Of a stretch of DNA of 64,000 bases, positions 53,108 to 62,456 are shown in pieces. Numbering within the stretch: the stretch's first letter is position 1; the number at the start of each line of letters is the position of its first letter. The DNA comes from DATARH01 sp963734125 (lineage in GTDB: Bacteria > Pseudomonadota > Alphaproteobacteria > ATCC43930 > CGMCC-115725): NCBI GenBank assembly GCA_963734125.1, contig CAVTGB010000063.1, positions 1 through 64,000 on the forward strand, read 5' to 3'. A program made the position numbers and the translations under genes. Under the pieces are notes generated by a model. That model ran no database searches and had not been told where the DNA came from. It saw only the letters and a list, made by a program, of their open reading frames with translations.

Positions 53108-54480
53108 GCGCCTTTGTGCCGCCCTACCCGGCGCGCCCGGGGAAGCCGCTCCCGCCGCTCGCCGCTCTCGCCACCGCGCGGCGCAATTTCATCGCGCTCT
53201 TCGAAGACAAATGCTTCGAATACCAGTTCTTTTCGACTCGGCTTCTGACCCGGCGGGTGTTTGTGTGCAACAGCCCCGATACGGTGGCGCAGGCCTTCAT
53301 CGCGCTGCATGAAAGCTTCCAGAGGAAGACCCCGCAGATGCGCCACGCGCTCTCGCCGTTGCTCGGCGACGGCCTCTTTATCAGCGACGGCGATCTGTGG
53401 TCGCGGCGGCGGCGGATCGTCGCGCCGATCATCCACGCCTCGCGCCTGGCGCTGTTCGCGCCGACGATGGTCGAGGCTGCCGCCGAAACCGCCGAAAGGT
53501 GGGCGGCCCTGCCGCGCGGCACGCCGATCGACGCGCTGCGCGAGATGGCGACGCTGACCGCGGAGATCATCTGCCGGACGATTTTCGGCCCGCGCCTCGG
53601 CGCCGAGCATGCGACCGAGATCGTCGCCTCGTTCAGCGCCTATCAGCGCCAGGTATCGCAGCTCGACCTGACCTATCTGTTGGGCTTGCCGGATTGGCTG
53701 CCGCGGTTCCAGTCGCCCTCGGTGCATCGTGCAGCCAAACGCATCGACCGGGTGCTCGATAACATCATCCGGCGCTGCGAAGAGCGCCTTCAGGGCGGCG
53801 AGCGCTCGATGATCGGCATGCTCATCGAGGCGCGCGACCCGGAAACCGGCGGCAGGCTCGACCGCGAGGCGCTGCGCAACGAGGCTGCCGTCATCTTCAT
53901 GGCCGGGCATGAAACGACCGCCAACGCGCTCGCCTGGACCTGGTTCCTGTTGTCGCAGGCCGCCGACGTCGAAGATCGCCTGCACGCCGAATTGGCCGAG
54001 GTATTGGGCGGGCGTTTGCCGACCCTCGAGGATGTGCCGCGGCTCATCTACACCCGCGCGATTTTCGAGGAGGCGATCCGCCTCTACCCGCCGGTGCCGC
54101 TGCTTGGGCGCCAGGCGCTGCGGGAGGAGCGGATCCGCCACCTGACGGTCCCTGCCGGTTCGCTCTTGATCGTCATTCCCTGGCTCTTGCACCGGCATCG
54201 CCAATTGTGGGACCAGCCCGACCATTTTGTTCCAGAGCGCTTCCTTCCGCAGAATGCCGCCGCGCGCCAACGCTACAGCTACATCCCGTTCAGCGTCGGA
54301 CCGCGGGTGTGCGCCGGCCAGGCCTTCGGCTTGACCGAGGCGATCCTGTGCCTCGCCACCCTGGCGCAGCGCACCCGGTTGCGCCTCGCCCCGGGTGCGA
54401 TCGTCCAACCGGTGTGCCGGCTGACCTTGCGGCCGGGCGACAGCCTGCCGATGCTGATCGAGCCGGTATCCCCGCGATGA
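53104..54480 (+). CDS. cytochrome P450
   Basis: Heme monooxygenase of 458 residues. The I-helix has the normal MAGHETTANALAWTWFLLS, the ExxR is in IFEEAIRLYPPVPLLGRQAL and the heme-Cys loop is PFSVGPRVCAGQAFGLTEAI. No membrane anchor is seen, so it is a soluble class I type that would need a ferredoxin and reductase, absent from the immediate neighbourhood. The start GTG 53104 overlaps the stop of the LTA-synthase-like gene by four bases. The substrate is unknown. Confidence 0.9.
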   Translation: MSAFVPPYPARPGKPLPPLAALATARRNFIALFEDKCFEYQFFSTRLLTRRVFVCNSPDTVAQAFIALHESFQRKTPQMRHALSPLLGDGLFISDGDLWSRRRRIVAPIIHASRLALFAPTMVEAAAETAERWAALPRGTPIDALREMATLTAEIICRTIFGPRLGAEHATEIVASFSAYQRQVSQLDLTYLLGLPDWLPRFQSPSVHRAAKRIDRVLDNIIRRCEERLQGGERSMIGMLIEARDPETGGRLDREALRNEAAVIFMAGHETTANALAWTWFLLSQAADVEDRLHAELAEVLGGRLPTLEDVPRLIYTRAIFEEAIRLYPPVPLLGRQALREERIRHLTVPAGSLLIVIPWLLHRHRQLWDQPDHFVPERFLPQNAAARQRYSYIPFSVGPRVCAGQAFGLTEAILCLATLAQRTRLRLAPGAIVQPVCRLTLRPGDSLPMLIEPVSPR

Positions 54481-54511
54481 GACGCATGGTCCGCATTCGC
54501 GGCTGGGCCGC

Positions 54512-55750
54512 CTAAGACGCAACGCAACTTCTGCGGCCGGCCTGGCGTCGCAGTCCATAGGCGTAGCGCACGGAGGCTTTCGGGTGGGCAATCCGATCGG
54601 CGAGCGCGACCGGACCGCAGACGATCATCGGGTAGTCGTATTCGCCGGGGATCTCGATCGGCATCAGGAACTGGAAATGCATGCGGAAAAAGTTCCACTT
54701 CAGCTTCCGGTAGGTTCGCGGCGACAGCGTCTCCTTGAAGGTCGGCGAGCGAATCTTCGGATTGGTCTGTTTCCGGCCGCCGAGATCCAGGCCTAAATCG
54801 CGGATCGGCTCAAAGCCATAGGCATTGAGGACGTCCTGGGGCGCCTGATATTCGACCCAGAGGAGCGAGGTTGCGGTTGCCAGACGGACGATCGCCTGGC
54901 GGAACCGCTCGGCGTTGCGCAGGTACGCGACGACCGGCAATTCGGCGCCGATCGTCAGGAGCGCGACGGACGGCCCATGCTTGCCGAAATCCGGATCGCG
55001 GGCGAGCGCGCGCGCCACCACCTCGACCGCGAGGATCGATCCGCTGCTGTGACCGACGATCAGGACTTCCTGTGCCGCGGTCTGGTGCACGGCCTCGACA
55101 ATCCTCGCGCCGAACGAATCGAGCCGCGCATCGATATCGGCTCGCTGTCCGGTCCCGTGCTGCCAGTTGAAGATCCAATCGTCGAGCAGGTGGTAGACGA
55201 AGGATCGCTTGAGGAGGGGCTGGGCTGCGGCGATTGCGGCGACGGCGAGCGCCACGGCAGCGAGCGCCTTCACTTCGGGCGCCAGCGGCATCGCCGGCAC
55301 GATCGCCCATGCCACAAGGTAACCGATCGCGAGCGCGGGGAGGATCAGGCTAAACAGGGCAACCCAGGGGAAGATGACGAGGCAGGCAAAGTGCCAGTCG
55401 AGGCGGAAAAGTTTGGGGAGGAGCCCATCGCGCAGCACCCCGAGCATGCAGGTAACGAGATTGGGGATGCGCTCGAACCAGTTGCGGCTGAAGTCGCGCT
55501 TGACGATATCGTCCCAGCGCAGCACCTCATAAACGGTTTCGGTCCGCCAGGTTTTCCCGCTTGCGACGATGCCCCAGCGCAGCGACGGCACCGCATCGTC
55601 GGTCTCGATGGGTCCGATGGTCCGCTCGATGCCGAACCGCCGGCGCAGCTGACCCAGCCCGATGCCCAACACGCGGCGATACCTGGTGTCGGCCTCGGCA
55701 TCGTATCCCGGACAATAAAACACCAGCCGCTGGGTTACCGGGTGTTGCAT
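54512..55750 (-). CDS. membrane-associated alpha/beta hydrolase-like protein (lipase-like)
   Basis: The 412-residue protein starts with a strand and nucleotide-like loop (RLVFYCPGYDAEADTRY). Three or more membrane segments lie near residues 105-180 (FACLVIFPWVALFSLILPAL; VKALAAVALAVAAIAAAQPL). The nucleophile elbow EVLIVGHSSGSILAVEVVAR near 230 suggests a Ser hydrolase, and ELPVVAYLRNAERF and a late Asp/His region follow. No specific family is recognised. It lies between two P450 genes and converges on the first. It may act on lipid substrates at the membrane. Confidence 0.65.
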   Translation of the reverse strand: MQHPVTQRLVFYCPGYDAEADTRYRRVLGIGLGQLRRRFGIERTIGPIETDDAVPSLRWGIVASGKTWRTETVYEVLRWDDIVKRDFSRNWFERIPNLVTCMLGVLRDGLLPKLFRLDWHFACLVIFPWVALFSLILPALAIGYLVAWAIVPAMPLAPEVKALAAVALAVAAIAAAQPLLKRSFVYHLLDDWIFNWQHGTGQRADIDARLDSFGARIVEAVHQTAAQEVLIVGHSSGSILAVEVVARALARDPDFGKHGPSVALLTIGAELPVVAYLRNAERFRQAIVRLATATSLLWVEYQAPQDVLNAYGFEPIRDLGLDLGGRKQTNPKIRSPTFKETLSPRTYRKLKWNFFRMHFQFLMPIEIPGEYDYPMIVCGPVALADRIAHPKASVRYAYGLRRQAGRRSCVAS

Positions 55751-55763
55751 CGGCGCCGATGTC

Positions 55764-57155
55764 TCATCCGGCTCGCGCGAGCGCGGTTTGGCGCGGCTCG
55801 ATCGTCATTCTGATGCCGCGGCCCGGGCGCAGGTTGGTCCAGGCGATCGGCTCGACGCGCTGGCCGGGGATCAGCCGAAACCGGAAGCGTCGGACGAGCA
55901 CCGCTACCGCGATCAGGATCTCGACGATGGCGAGCGAGGCGCCAATGCAGACACGCGGGCCGGCCGAGAACGGCAGGTAGGAATAGCGCGAGCGCGCCGC
56001 GACCGGTTCGGCAGCGAAGCGTTCGGGATCGAAGCGTTCGGGATCCTCCCACAGCCTGCGGTGGCGGTGGACGACCCAAGGCATCACCGCAACGACCGAT
56101 CTCTTTGGAATGTGACGGCCGCACACCACATCCTCGGCCGCGGCGACGCGCAGCATGATCGGCAACGGAGGATAGAGCCGCATCGTCTCGTCGATGACCT
56201 TGCGCGTAAAGGCGAGCTTGGGAAGGTCCTCGGCGCTCGGCGAGCGCTCGCCCAAGACCGCGTCGAGCTCGGCGGCGATCCGCTCCTCGGCCCAGGGATG
56301 CAGCGCGAGCAGATACCATAGCCAGCTGTAGACATGCAGCGTGGTGACCGAGGTCGAGCAGAGGGTCAACACCTCGTCTTCGATTTCCGCCACGCCGAGC
56401 CGCGCGCCAGTCTCGCGGTCGCGGGCATTGGCAAGGCGCCACAAGAGGTCCCGACCTCCGGCGTAGGCCGCGCTGCGTCGCGCCGCGATCATCGGTTCGA
56501 GCAGCGGGTGATAGGCCTGCGCCTCGGCTCGGCCCTTGCCGAAGCGGTCAAGGACGCGCAGCCAGCCCGGCATCGTCAGGAAATCGAACAGCCCGTACTC
56601 GCCGGGGTGATGCACCAGGCGGTGGACCATCGGCAGGGCGGCGGGGTCCTCGCCAACCAATATCCGCGCGGTCGCCCGGACCAGCAATTCGTTGAAGGTC
56701 GCGCTCATGTGGATCGCCTGTCCGGGCGGCAGCCGGGCCAGACGCTCCGCGAGTTCTTCGGTCAGCGTGACCACGGTGGGCATATCGGCCAGCGCCGCGC
56801 GCCGGTCGAGCGTCGGATTGAGCATGCGGCGATGACGCCGCCACACCTCGCCCTCGGCGCACAACATGCCGGTGCCCGAGCCGAACGCGAAGACCCGGCG
56901 GATCGGCTCGATGCGCGGGTAGTTGTCTAGATTATCCTGGAGGATCCGCTTGATCCCGTCGGGATCGCTGACCACGAACAGGCGGCCCCAGAAGAACCGG
57001 CGTTCGACGAACAGTTCGTCGAACAGCTCCTCGTCCAATACCGCAAGCGAATTGGAAAACCCGACCCGCATCATTTGAAGCGTCGAAAGCGGGCGCACCG
57101 GCCGCGGCGGCAGCGCCAAACCGGACTGGCGCTCGACTTCCTCGGCAGTGACCAT
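55764..57155 (-). CDS. cytochrome P450 with altered I-helix motif
   Basis: Heme protein of 463 residues. The Cys loop is PFSAGPRVCIGASLAIVEIL, the ExxR is in KVIDETMRLYPPLPIMLRV and the PERF segment is PERFDPERFAAEP. The I-helix reads TLCSTSVTTLHVYSWLWYLL (264-283). Aligned to the neighbour P450 motif AGHETTANALAWTW, the acid residue (Glu) is Val270. That residue normally delivers protons for O-O cleavage, so catalysis may be peroxygenase-like or of another type. Soluble. It is divergent from an SDR. Confidence 0.87.
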   Translation of the reverse strand: MVTAEEVERQSGLALPPRPVRPLSTLQMMRVGFSNSLAVLDEELFDELFVERRFFWGRLFVVSDPDGIKRILQDNLDNYPRIEPIRRVFAFGSGTGMLCAEGEVWRRHRRMLNPTLDRRAALADMPTVVTLTEELAERLARLPPGQAIHMSATFNELLVRATARILVGEDPAALPMVHRLVHHPGEYGLFDFLTMPGWLRVLDRFGKGRAEAQAYHPLLEPMIAARRSAAYAGGRDLLWRLANARDRETGARLGVAEIEDEVLTLCSTSVTTLHVYSWLWYLLALHPWAEERIAAELDAVLGERSPSAEDLPKLAFTRKVIDETMRLYPPLPIMLRVAAAEDVVCGRHIPKRSVVAVMPWVVHRHRRLWEDPERFDPERFAAEPVAARSRYSYLPFSAGPRVCIGASLAIVEILIAVAVLVRRFRFRLIPGQRVEPIAWTNLRPGRGIRMTIEPRQTALARAG

Positions 57156-57269
57156 CCCGGCTTTCCCGTGTTCGTTGCAGCGGCGGCGCCGACACTAACC
57201 GACCCGCTGCGGCGCGCAAACAGGGCGCGCCTGCCGGCACGCCCAACAAGTCGGTGGCCGCGCGGCGAT

Positions 57270-57314
57270 TGACAGCAGACCGCACCAGCGCCGAACATCG
57301 GCGCCGAACATCGC
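57270..57314 (+). promoter_or_regulatory. candidate promoter with direct repeats before the SDR gene
   Basis: TTGACA (57270-57275) fits a -35 element. Two copies of CGCCGAACATCG (57290-57301 and 57303-57314) follow, with a 13-base period, where the -10 would lie. The -10 itself is weak. The direct repeats could be an operator. Confidence 0.35.
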
Positions 57315-57360
57315 CAGGGGGGCGTGGGCTGGTGCTTGGGCTGCCGAAAGGCTGATCGCG

Positions 57361-58107
57361 ATGGAGATGCAAGACCGCGCTGTTGTCGTCACCGGCGGCG
57401 CCTCGGGGATCGGCAAGGCGACCGCCCTTCTCCTGGCGCGCGAGGGCGCCCGCGTCTTTGTCGGCGACATTGACGAGGCGGGCGGCCGCGCGGTCGTGGC
57501 CGAGGCGGAGGGCGAGGGGCTGGCGTTCGAGTTTCTGCCGCTCGATCTGACCCAGAGCGCGGCGATCACCGCATTCGCCGCGGCGGTGCACACGAGCGTC
57601 CCGCGCATCGACGCCCTGGTCAATGGCGCCGGCTGGGACCGCATCCAGCCATTCCTCGAAAACCCGCCGGAAATGTGGGACGCGCTCATTCAGATCAACC
57701 TGATGGGCGCGATCCGGCTGACCCGGGCGCTCTTGACGCCGATGGTCGCGGCGCAACAGGGCAAGATCGTCAATATTTCGAGCGATGCCGGGCGGGTCGG
57801 CAGCACCGGCGAGACCGTCTACGCGGCGGCCAAGGGCGGCCTCATCGCCTTCACCAAATCCTTGGCGCGCGAGCTCGCGCGGTACCATATCAACGTCAAC
57901 TGCGTCTGCCCCGGTCCGACCGATACGCCGTTGTTCCAGAACCAGCCCGAACGCATGAAGGAAGCGCTGACCCGGGCGATCCCGTTCCGCCGGATCGCGC
58001 AGCCACGGGAGATCGCCGAGGCGGTGATGTTTTTTTTGGGGTCCCGCTCGGACTACATTACCGGTCAGGTGTTGAGCGTCAGCGGCGGCCTGACGATGGT
58101 CGACTGA
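57361..58107 (+). CDS. short-chain dehydrogenase (hydroxyacyl-CoA/alcohol dehydrogenase type)
   Basis: Classical SDR of 248 residues. The NAD motif RAVVVTGGASGIGKATALLL starts the protein, GDIDEAG follows strand 2 (Asp suggests NAD+ over NADP+), LVNGAGWDRIQPFL is the NAG block and catalytic residues are Ser in IVNISSDAGRVG and YxxxK in VYAAAKGGLIAFTKSLAREL. The tail has PGPTDTPLF and ITGQVLSVSGGLTMVD. It resembles 2-hydroxycyclohexanecarboxyl-CoA dehydrogenases. The substrate is inferred only by family. Confidence 0.87.
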   Translation: MEMQDRAVVVTGGASGIGKATALLLAREGARVFVGDIDEAGGRAVVAEAEGEGLAFEFLPLDLTQSAAITAFAAAVHTSVPRIDALVNGAGWDRIQPFLENPPEMWDALIQINLMGAIRLTRALLTPMVAAQQGKIVNISSDAGRVGSTGETVYAAAKGGLIAFTKSLARELARYHINVNCVCPGPTDTPLFQNQPERMKEALTRAIPFRRIAQPREIAEAVMFFLGSRSDYITGQVLSVSGGLTMVD

Positions 58108-58142
58108 AGAGCCGCGATGGGGTCACCAGGGGAGTGAAAAAG

Positions 58143-58430
58143 ATGCGGGGATTGTCGATTGTGTGCCTTGCTGCCGCCGGGCTGATCGCCGCGGCCGCAG
58201 GCGCCTCGGCACAGGCGCCGGCCAACCAAGGCGCCCAAGAGAATGTCCGCGCCAGCCAGCAATACGAGAGCCTGTTGTGCTCCAACCCGGCGTTCCGGGC
58301 CAAGCGCATCGCCCAGGAATGCGGCCCGGTCACCGATCCGCAGCTACATCAAAGCTGCCTTGCCTCGTTCGAATGCGGTGCCGCGATGCGGCATTCAAAT
58401 AGGCCGCCGCCGTCCGAAACGGTCCGCTGA
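58143..58430 (+). CDS. small exported Cys-containing protein
   Basis: The 95-residue protein has a signal peptide (MRGLSIVCLAAAGLIAAAAG, cleavage near ASAQA). The mature part has LLCSNPAFRAKRIAQECGPV and LHQSCLASFECGAA, four Cys that could form disulfides. ATG 58143 has GGGGAG eight bases upstream; GTG 58134 is too close to that site. No family is recognised. It follows the SDR and precedes the DUF427 gene. Confidence 0.65.
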   Translation: MRGLSIVCLAAAGLIAAAAGASAQAPANQGAQENVRASQQYESLLCSNPAFRAKRIAQECGPVTDPQLHQSCLASFECGAAMRHSNRPPPSETVR

Positions 58431-58448
58431 CCAAAGGAGAGTTTCGCC

Positions 58449-58838
58449 ATGGCCAATCACGCCCCCGGCTATGCCACCAAACCCGAGCATCGGGTCGACC
58501 TTGTGCCCGAAACCCGCCGCGTTCGCGTCACCTTTGCCGGCACCGTGATCGCCGACAGCCGGGCAGCGCTGCGCGTCGAGGAAACGGGGCACGAACCGGT
58601 CCACTATGTGCCCGAAAAGGATGTGCGGCTCGACCTGATGCAGGCGACCCAGCATCACAGTTATTGCCCGTTCAAGGGCGATTGCTCGTATTGGACCGTG
58701 GAAATCGATGGCGGCGGCGCCAAACACAGATCGGAGAACGCCGTGTGGGGCTATCGCACCCCTTATGACGAGGCGTCCGGGCTCGCCGGGCACTATGCCT
58801 TCTATAAGAGCCGCGTCGATTCGGTCGAGGTCTCGTGA
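58449..58838 (+). CDS. DUF427 domain-containing protein
   Basis: The 129-residue protein has the DUF427 pattern: VRVTFAGTVIADSRAALRVE, HYVPEKDVRLDLMQATQHHS and YCPFKGDCSYWTVEIDGGGA, ending in AVWGYRTPYDEASGLAGHYAFY. The fold is a small beta-barrel of unknown function. The conserved His, Cys and Tyr suggest a binding pocket. AAGGAGAG is upstream. The gamma-glutamyltransferase gene starts one base after its stop codon. Confidence 0.88.
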   Translation: MANHAPGYATKPEHRVDLVPETRRVRVTFAGTVIADSRAALRVEETGHEPVHYVPEKDVRLDLMQATQHHSYCPFKGDCSYWTVEIDGGGAKHRSENAVWGYRTPYDEASGLAGHYAFYKSRVDSVEVS

Positions 58839-58839
58839 G

Positions 58840-60408
58840 ATGGCGCCGCCGACACAGAACTGGCTGGTCCGAAAGCCGGTCGCCGTCTCGCGCGGTGGCG
58901 TTGTCGCGGCGCAGAACGGGGTCGCCGCGGCGGTCGGCGCCGACATGCTGGCCGCCGGCGGCAGCGCGGTCGACGCGGTGGTCGCGACCGCCTTCGCGCT
59001 CAGTGTGCGCGAGCCGTGGAACAGCGGGCTCGGCGGGATCGGCTTTATCGTCGTCGTGCCGCCGGGTGGTGGGCGCGCCGAAGTCGTCGATTTCGGCCCG
59101 ATCGCGCCCGCCGGGCTCGACCTCGCGGCCTACCCCCTCACCGGCGAGACGATCACCGAGCTCTTCACCTGGCCGCGCGTCGAAGATGACCGCAACATGC
59201 ATGGGCCGCTCAGCTTTGCGATCCCGAGCGCGGTGCGCGGCTATGCGCTGGCGGTCGAGCGCTTCGGGCGCACGCCCTGGCGCGATCTGGTGGCGCCGGC
59301 GGTGGCGCTGGCGCGTCAGGGTCTTCCGGTCGACTGGTGGGTGACGGTGAAGACCGCAACCGCCGCGACGGATCTGCGGCGCTATGACGAAAGCCGGAAC
59401 ATCTGGCTGCCCGATGGGCTGCCGCCGGCCGCTCCGCCGAATGGCGAGCCGGCATCGCTCGGCCTCGGGCGTCTCGCCGAGACGCTGGCGCGGCTCGCCG
59501 AATACGGGCCCGACGATTTCTATGAGGGCGAGATCGCCGCGGCGATTGCCGGCGACGTGCGTGCCGGCGGCGGCGTCCTCGCGGCGGCGGATCTCGCGCA
59601 ATGCCAAGCGCGCACCGTGCCCTCGCTCGAAATCCCCTATCGCGGCTACGGCCTGCACGCCGCGCGCGGGCTGACCGCCGCGCCGACCCTGGCAGACGTC
59701 CTCGACCGGCTCGCCTCCAAACGCTTCGCGCAGGCCCCCGACGCGGTCTATTTCGAAGCGCTGATCGATGCCTTGCAGCAGGCCTACCACGCCCGCTTCG
59801 AGGGGCTGGGAGATGTCAAGCCAGCCGGCGAGAGCTGCACCACCCACATCACCGCGATCGACCGCGAAGGCGGCATCGCCGCCTTGACGACAACGCTGCT
59901 CTCGAGCTTTGGCAGCCGCTATGTGCTGCCGCAGACCGGCATCCTGATGAACAACGGGCTGATGTGGTTCGATCCTCGGCCCGGCCGCCCGAACTCGCTG
60001 GCGCCAGGCAAGCGCGCGCTGACCAACATGTGTCCGCTGGTCGGGGCGCGCGACGGCCGCGCCCGCTTCGGCATCGGCGCCTCGGGCGGCCGGCGCATCC
60101 TCGCCGCGGTGGTTCAGCTGGCCAGCTTCATCGTCGACTTTGCGATGACCCCCGAAGAGGCCGCGCACCATCCGCGCATCGATGTCAGCGGCGACAGCGG
60201 CATCGCGATCGACCGGCGCCTCGCCGAGGCCGTCCGCGATCGCCTCGCGACCCGCCCCGGCGCCGCCCTCGTCGAGCACACCGCCTGGCCGTCGCGCTTC
60301 GCTTGCCCCAACCTCGTGCTGCGCGGCGAGGACGGCCTCAATTACGGCGTCACCGACGTGATGTCGCCGTGGTCGGCCGCGGTCGCCGAACCCGGCAAGG
60401 AGGCCTGA
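58840..60408 (+). CDS. gamma-glutamyltransferase family protein
   Basis: N-terminal nucleophile hydrolase of about 522 residues. The start VAAQNGVAAAVGADMLAAGG and SAVDAVVATAFALSVREPW are family blocks. The self-cleavage Thr is in GESCTTHITAIDREGGIAAL, near residue 330. After it come GFGSRYVLPQTGILMNN-like SFGSRYVLPQTGILMNNGLM and GRARFGIGASGGRRIL. Such enzymes transfer or hydrolyse gamma-glutamyl groups, or deacylate other amides. No signal peptide is present. ATG 58840 is the start. Confidence 0.87.
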   Translation: MAPPTQNWLVRKPVAVSRGGVVAAQNGVAAAVGADMLAAGGSAVDAVVATAFALSVREPWNSGLGGIGFIVVVPPGGGRAEVVDFGPIAPAGLDLAAYPLTGETITELFTWPRVEDDRNMHGPLSFAIPSAVRGYALAVERFGRTPWRDLVAPAVALARQGLPVDWWVTVKTATAATDLRRYDESRNIWLPDGLPPAAPPNGEPASLGLGRLAETLARLAEYGPDDFYEGEIAAAIAGDVRAGGGVLAAADLAQCQARTVPSLEIPYRGYGLHAARGLTAAPTLADVLDRLASKRFAQAPDAVYFEALIDALQQAYHARFEGLGDVKPAGESCTTHITAIDREGGIAALTTTLLSSFGSRYVLPQTGILMNNGLMWFDPRPGRPNSLAPGKRALTNMCPLVGARDGRARFGIGASGGRRILAAVVQLASFIVDFAMTPEEAAHHPRIDVSGDSGIAIDRRLAEAVRDRLATRPGAALVEHTAWPSRFACPNLVLRGEDGLNYGVTDVMSPWSAAVAEPGKEA

Positions 60409-60483
60409 GCGGCGAACCGCATTCACCGCGGCGCGCGGGGAGAGATTTCGACCGCATCGGATGATTGCGCGGGCGCGGGCGGC

Positions 60484-62379
60484 TTACGCGGCTGCGACGG
60501 TCGTCGCCCGCGCGGGGTCCCTGGGCAGGGTGACAGTCACCGTCGTGCCCTCCCCCGGCGCGCTCTTGATCGCGATTGCGCCGCCGTGCAGCTCGATCAG
60601 AGCCTTGGTGAGCGGCAAACCGAGACCGGTCCCGCCGTAGCGCCGCGCGAGCTGGTTATCGACCTGGCCGAAAGCGGCGAAGGCGATCGGGATCTCTTCG
60701 CTCGACATCCCGATCCCGGTATCGGTGACGCGGATCGAGACCCAGTCGTTGGGCGTCAACTCGACTGCCACCGTGATGCTGCCGCCCGGTTCGGTGAACT
60801 TGACCGCGTTCGACAACAGGTTGAGGAGAACCTGCTTCAGCTTGGCGCTATCGGCTCTGAGCCGCAACGGCACCTCCGGCCGCTGCAGCGTCAACGACAG
60901 CTCGGCACGCGCACACTCCCCGCGCATCATCTGCAGGGAACTGGTGATGACTTCGCCAAGATCGACCTCATCGAAGACGATCTCGAGCTTGCCAGCTTCG
61001 CTTTTGCTCAGGTCCAATAGGCTGTTGATGATCGCCAGCAGGTGGTTGCCGCTCTGCCATATGTCGTGCGCGTACTGGATCTGAATCTCTTCGCTGAAAC
61101 GGCCGACCGCATGCGATGACAATAACTCGGAAAAGCCGATGATCGCGTTCAGCGGGGTACGCAGCTCGTGGCTCATGTTGGCGAGGAAGGTGCTCTTCGC
61201 GGCGCTCGCCTTCTCTGCAGCGTGCCGGGCCTCGTCGAGCCGCTCCTCACGTTCCTTGACCTCGCTGAAATCGCTGATCACGAGGAAGAAGCCACCGTCC
61301 TGGGTGCGGCTGCGGCTGATGCGAATCCAGCGGCCATCGGCGAGCCGATACTCGCGTTCGGCGGTGTCCTCGCCAAAGCCGAGCACATCGGCCGTAGGCT
61401 CGGCGGCGGGCGCGCTGAGCAGCGCCTCGACCCGACCAAAGGTCTCGCTGAATGTCGCATTGCCGCAGAGGCGGCGGGCGAGCATCGGGAAGAAGCTCGC
61501 GATCTGGCTGTTGGCGATGACGATCCGATCGTCGGCATCGACAAGGAGGATTCCCTCCCGCGTGCTTTCGAGCGCTTCGACGAGGCGGTTCTGTGCCGAG
61601 CGGCGCTGCACCTGCTCGCGCTCGAGCATGTCGCGGATGCTCTGCTGCATGACCGACATCGAGCGCAGCAAGAGGCCGGTCTCGTCGGATCCGCCGGGCG
61701 GTATCGGCGTCTGCAGCTCGCCCAAGGCGATGCGGTCGGCGACAGCCACGGCACTCCTGAGCGGCCGGATGATTCGCCGCATCAGAAAGACGGTAATGAT
61801 TGCCGAGAGGGTAAGCGCCGCCGCCAATGCGACGAGGCTCGAATACCGGAAATCGCCGATGGCGGTAACGACCTTGCGCCGCTCGACGAAACTGTGCTCG
61901 GTGGCGAGCTCGGCCAGCATGTCGAACCGCCCGATTACCTGGGCCGACAGCTTGTCGAGTTCGTCGGGGGTGGCGGGCGTGGCGCGCCCGAGGCGCAAGG
62001 CGTTCCAGCGGGCGACCAGCTCGCGAATTTGCTGAATGACCGTCCGTTCGTCGCCCGGCTGCGAGCGGGCCGACGCGACCGCCAGGTCATCGGTGAAGGT
62101 CTGCGACAAATGGTCGATCCGCTCGTCGATCGCCGCCCTATCGGGTTCGCCCGCGACCGTTCGCTGGACCTGCGCCTTATCCATCTCGACGAAGTCGAGG
62201 CTAGCCGCCCGGTCGAAGTTGATCGCCATCAGCGGACGGTCATAGAGATCGACGACGAACCCGCCGGCGCTGTTTAGAACAAAAAGGCTGTATCCGCCGA
62301 CCAAGGCGGTCAAGAGGCCCATCAGGATGAACGCGCCAAAAATGGTGGCGCCGATCGAGGTGGGCAGGCGCACCCGCAT
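60484..62379 (-). CDS. membrane sensor histidine kinase (HAMP-PAS-HisKA)
   Basis: A 631-residue kinase. N-terminal membrane segment IFGAFILMGLLTALVGGYSLF, a periplasmic region of about 160 residues, a second membrane segment (VALAAALTLSAIITVFLM), a HAMP domain, then a PAS domain (ALESTREGILLVDADDRIVI). HisKA has FLANMSHELRTPLNAIIGFS. The ATPase has VLLNLLSNAVKFTEPGGSIT, DTGIGMSSEEIP and GGTGLGLPLTKALIELHGG. The signal is unknown. No response regulator is adjacent; the divergent genes are a cupredoxin and a beta-barrel-like protein. Confidence 0.88.
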   Translation of the reverse strand: MRVRLPTSIGATIFGAFILMGLLTALVGGYSLFVLNSAGGFVVDLYDRPLMAINFDRAASLDFVEMDKAQVQRTVAGEPDRAAIDERIDHLSQTFTDDLAVASARSQPGDERTVIQQIRELVARWNALRLGRATPATPDELDKLSAQVIGRFDMLAELATEHSFVERRKVVTAIGDFRYSSLVALAAALTLSAIITVFLMRRIIRPLRSAVAVADRIALGELQTPIPPGGSDETGLLLRSMSVMQQSIRDMLEREQVQRRSAQNRLVEALESTREGILLVDADDRIVIANSQIASFFPMLARRLCGNATFSETFGRVEALLSAPAAEPTADVLGFGEDTAEREYRLADGRWIRISRSRTQDGGFFLVISDFSEVKEREERLDEARHAAEKASAAKSTFLANMSHELRTPLNAIIGFSELLSSHAVGRFSEEIQIQYAHDIWQSGNHLLAIINSLLDLSKSEAGKLEIVFDEVDLGEVITSSLQMMRGECARAELSLTLQRPEVPLRLRADSAKLKQVLLNLLSNAVKFTEPGGSITVAVELTPNDWVSIRVTDTGIGMSSEEIPIAFAAFGQVDNQLARRYGGTGLGLPLTKALIELHGGAIAIKSAPGEGTTVTVTLPRDPARATTVAAA

Positions 62380-62456
62380 CGGGATCCTTTCCGGTGTGAG
62401 CCGACACTTCGTACGGTGGATTGGTTACCATTCGGTTGATGAGCCGATTGGCCGAA

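Noticed and set aside
53104..57155. Natural product gene cluster with a scaffold enzyme
   Set aside because: No terpene synthase, PKS, NRPS or other scaffold enzyme is present in the surrounding 10 kb.
58672..60426. 584-residue minus-strand frame
   Set aside because: It is antisense to the gamma-glutamyltransferase gene, which has clear family motifs.
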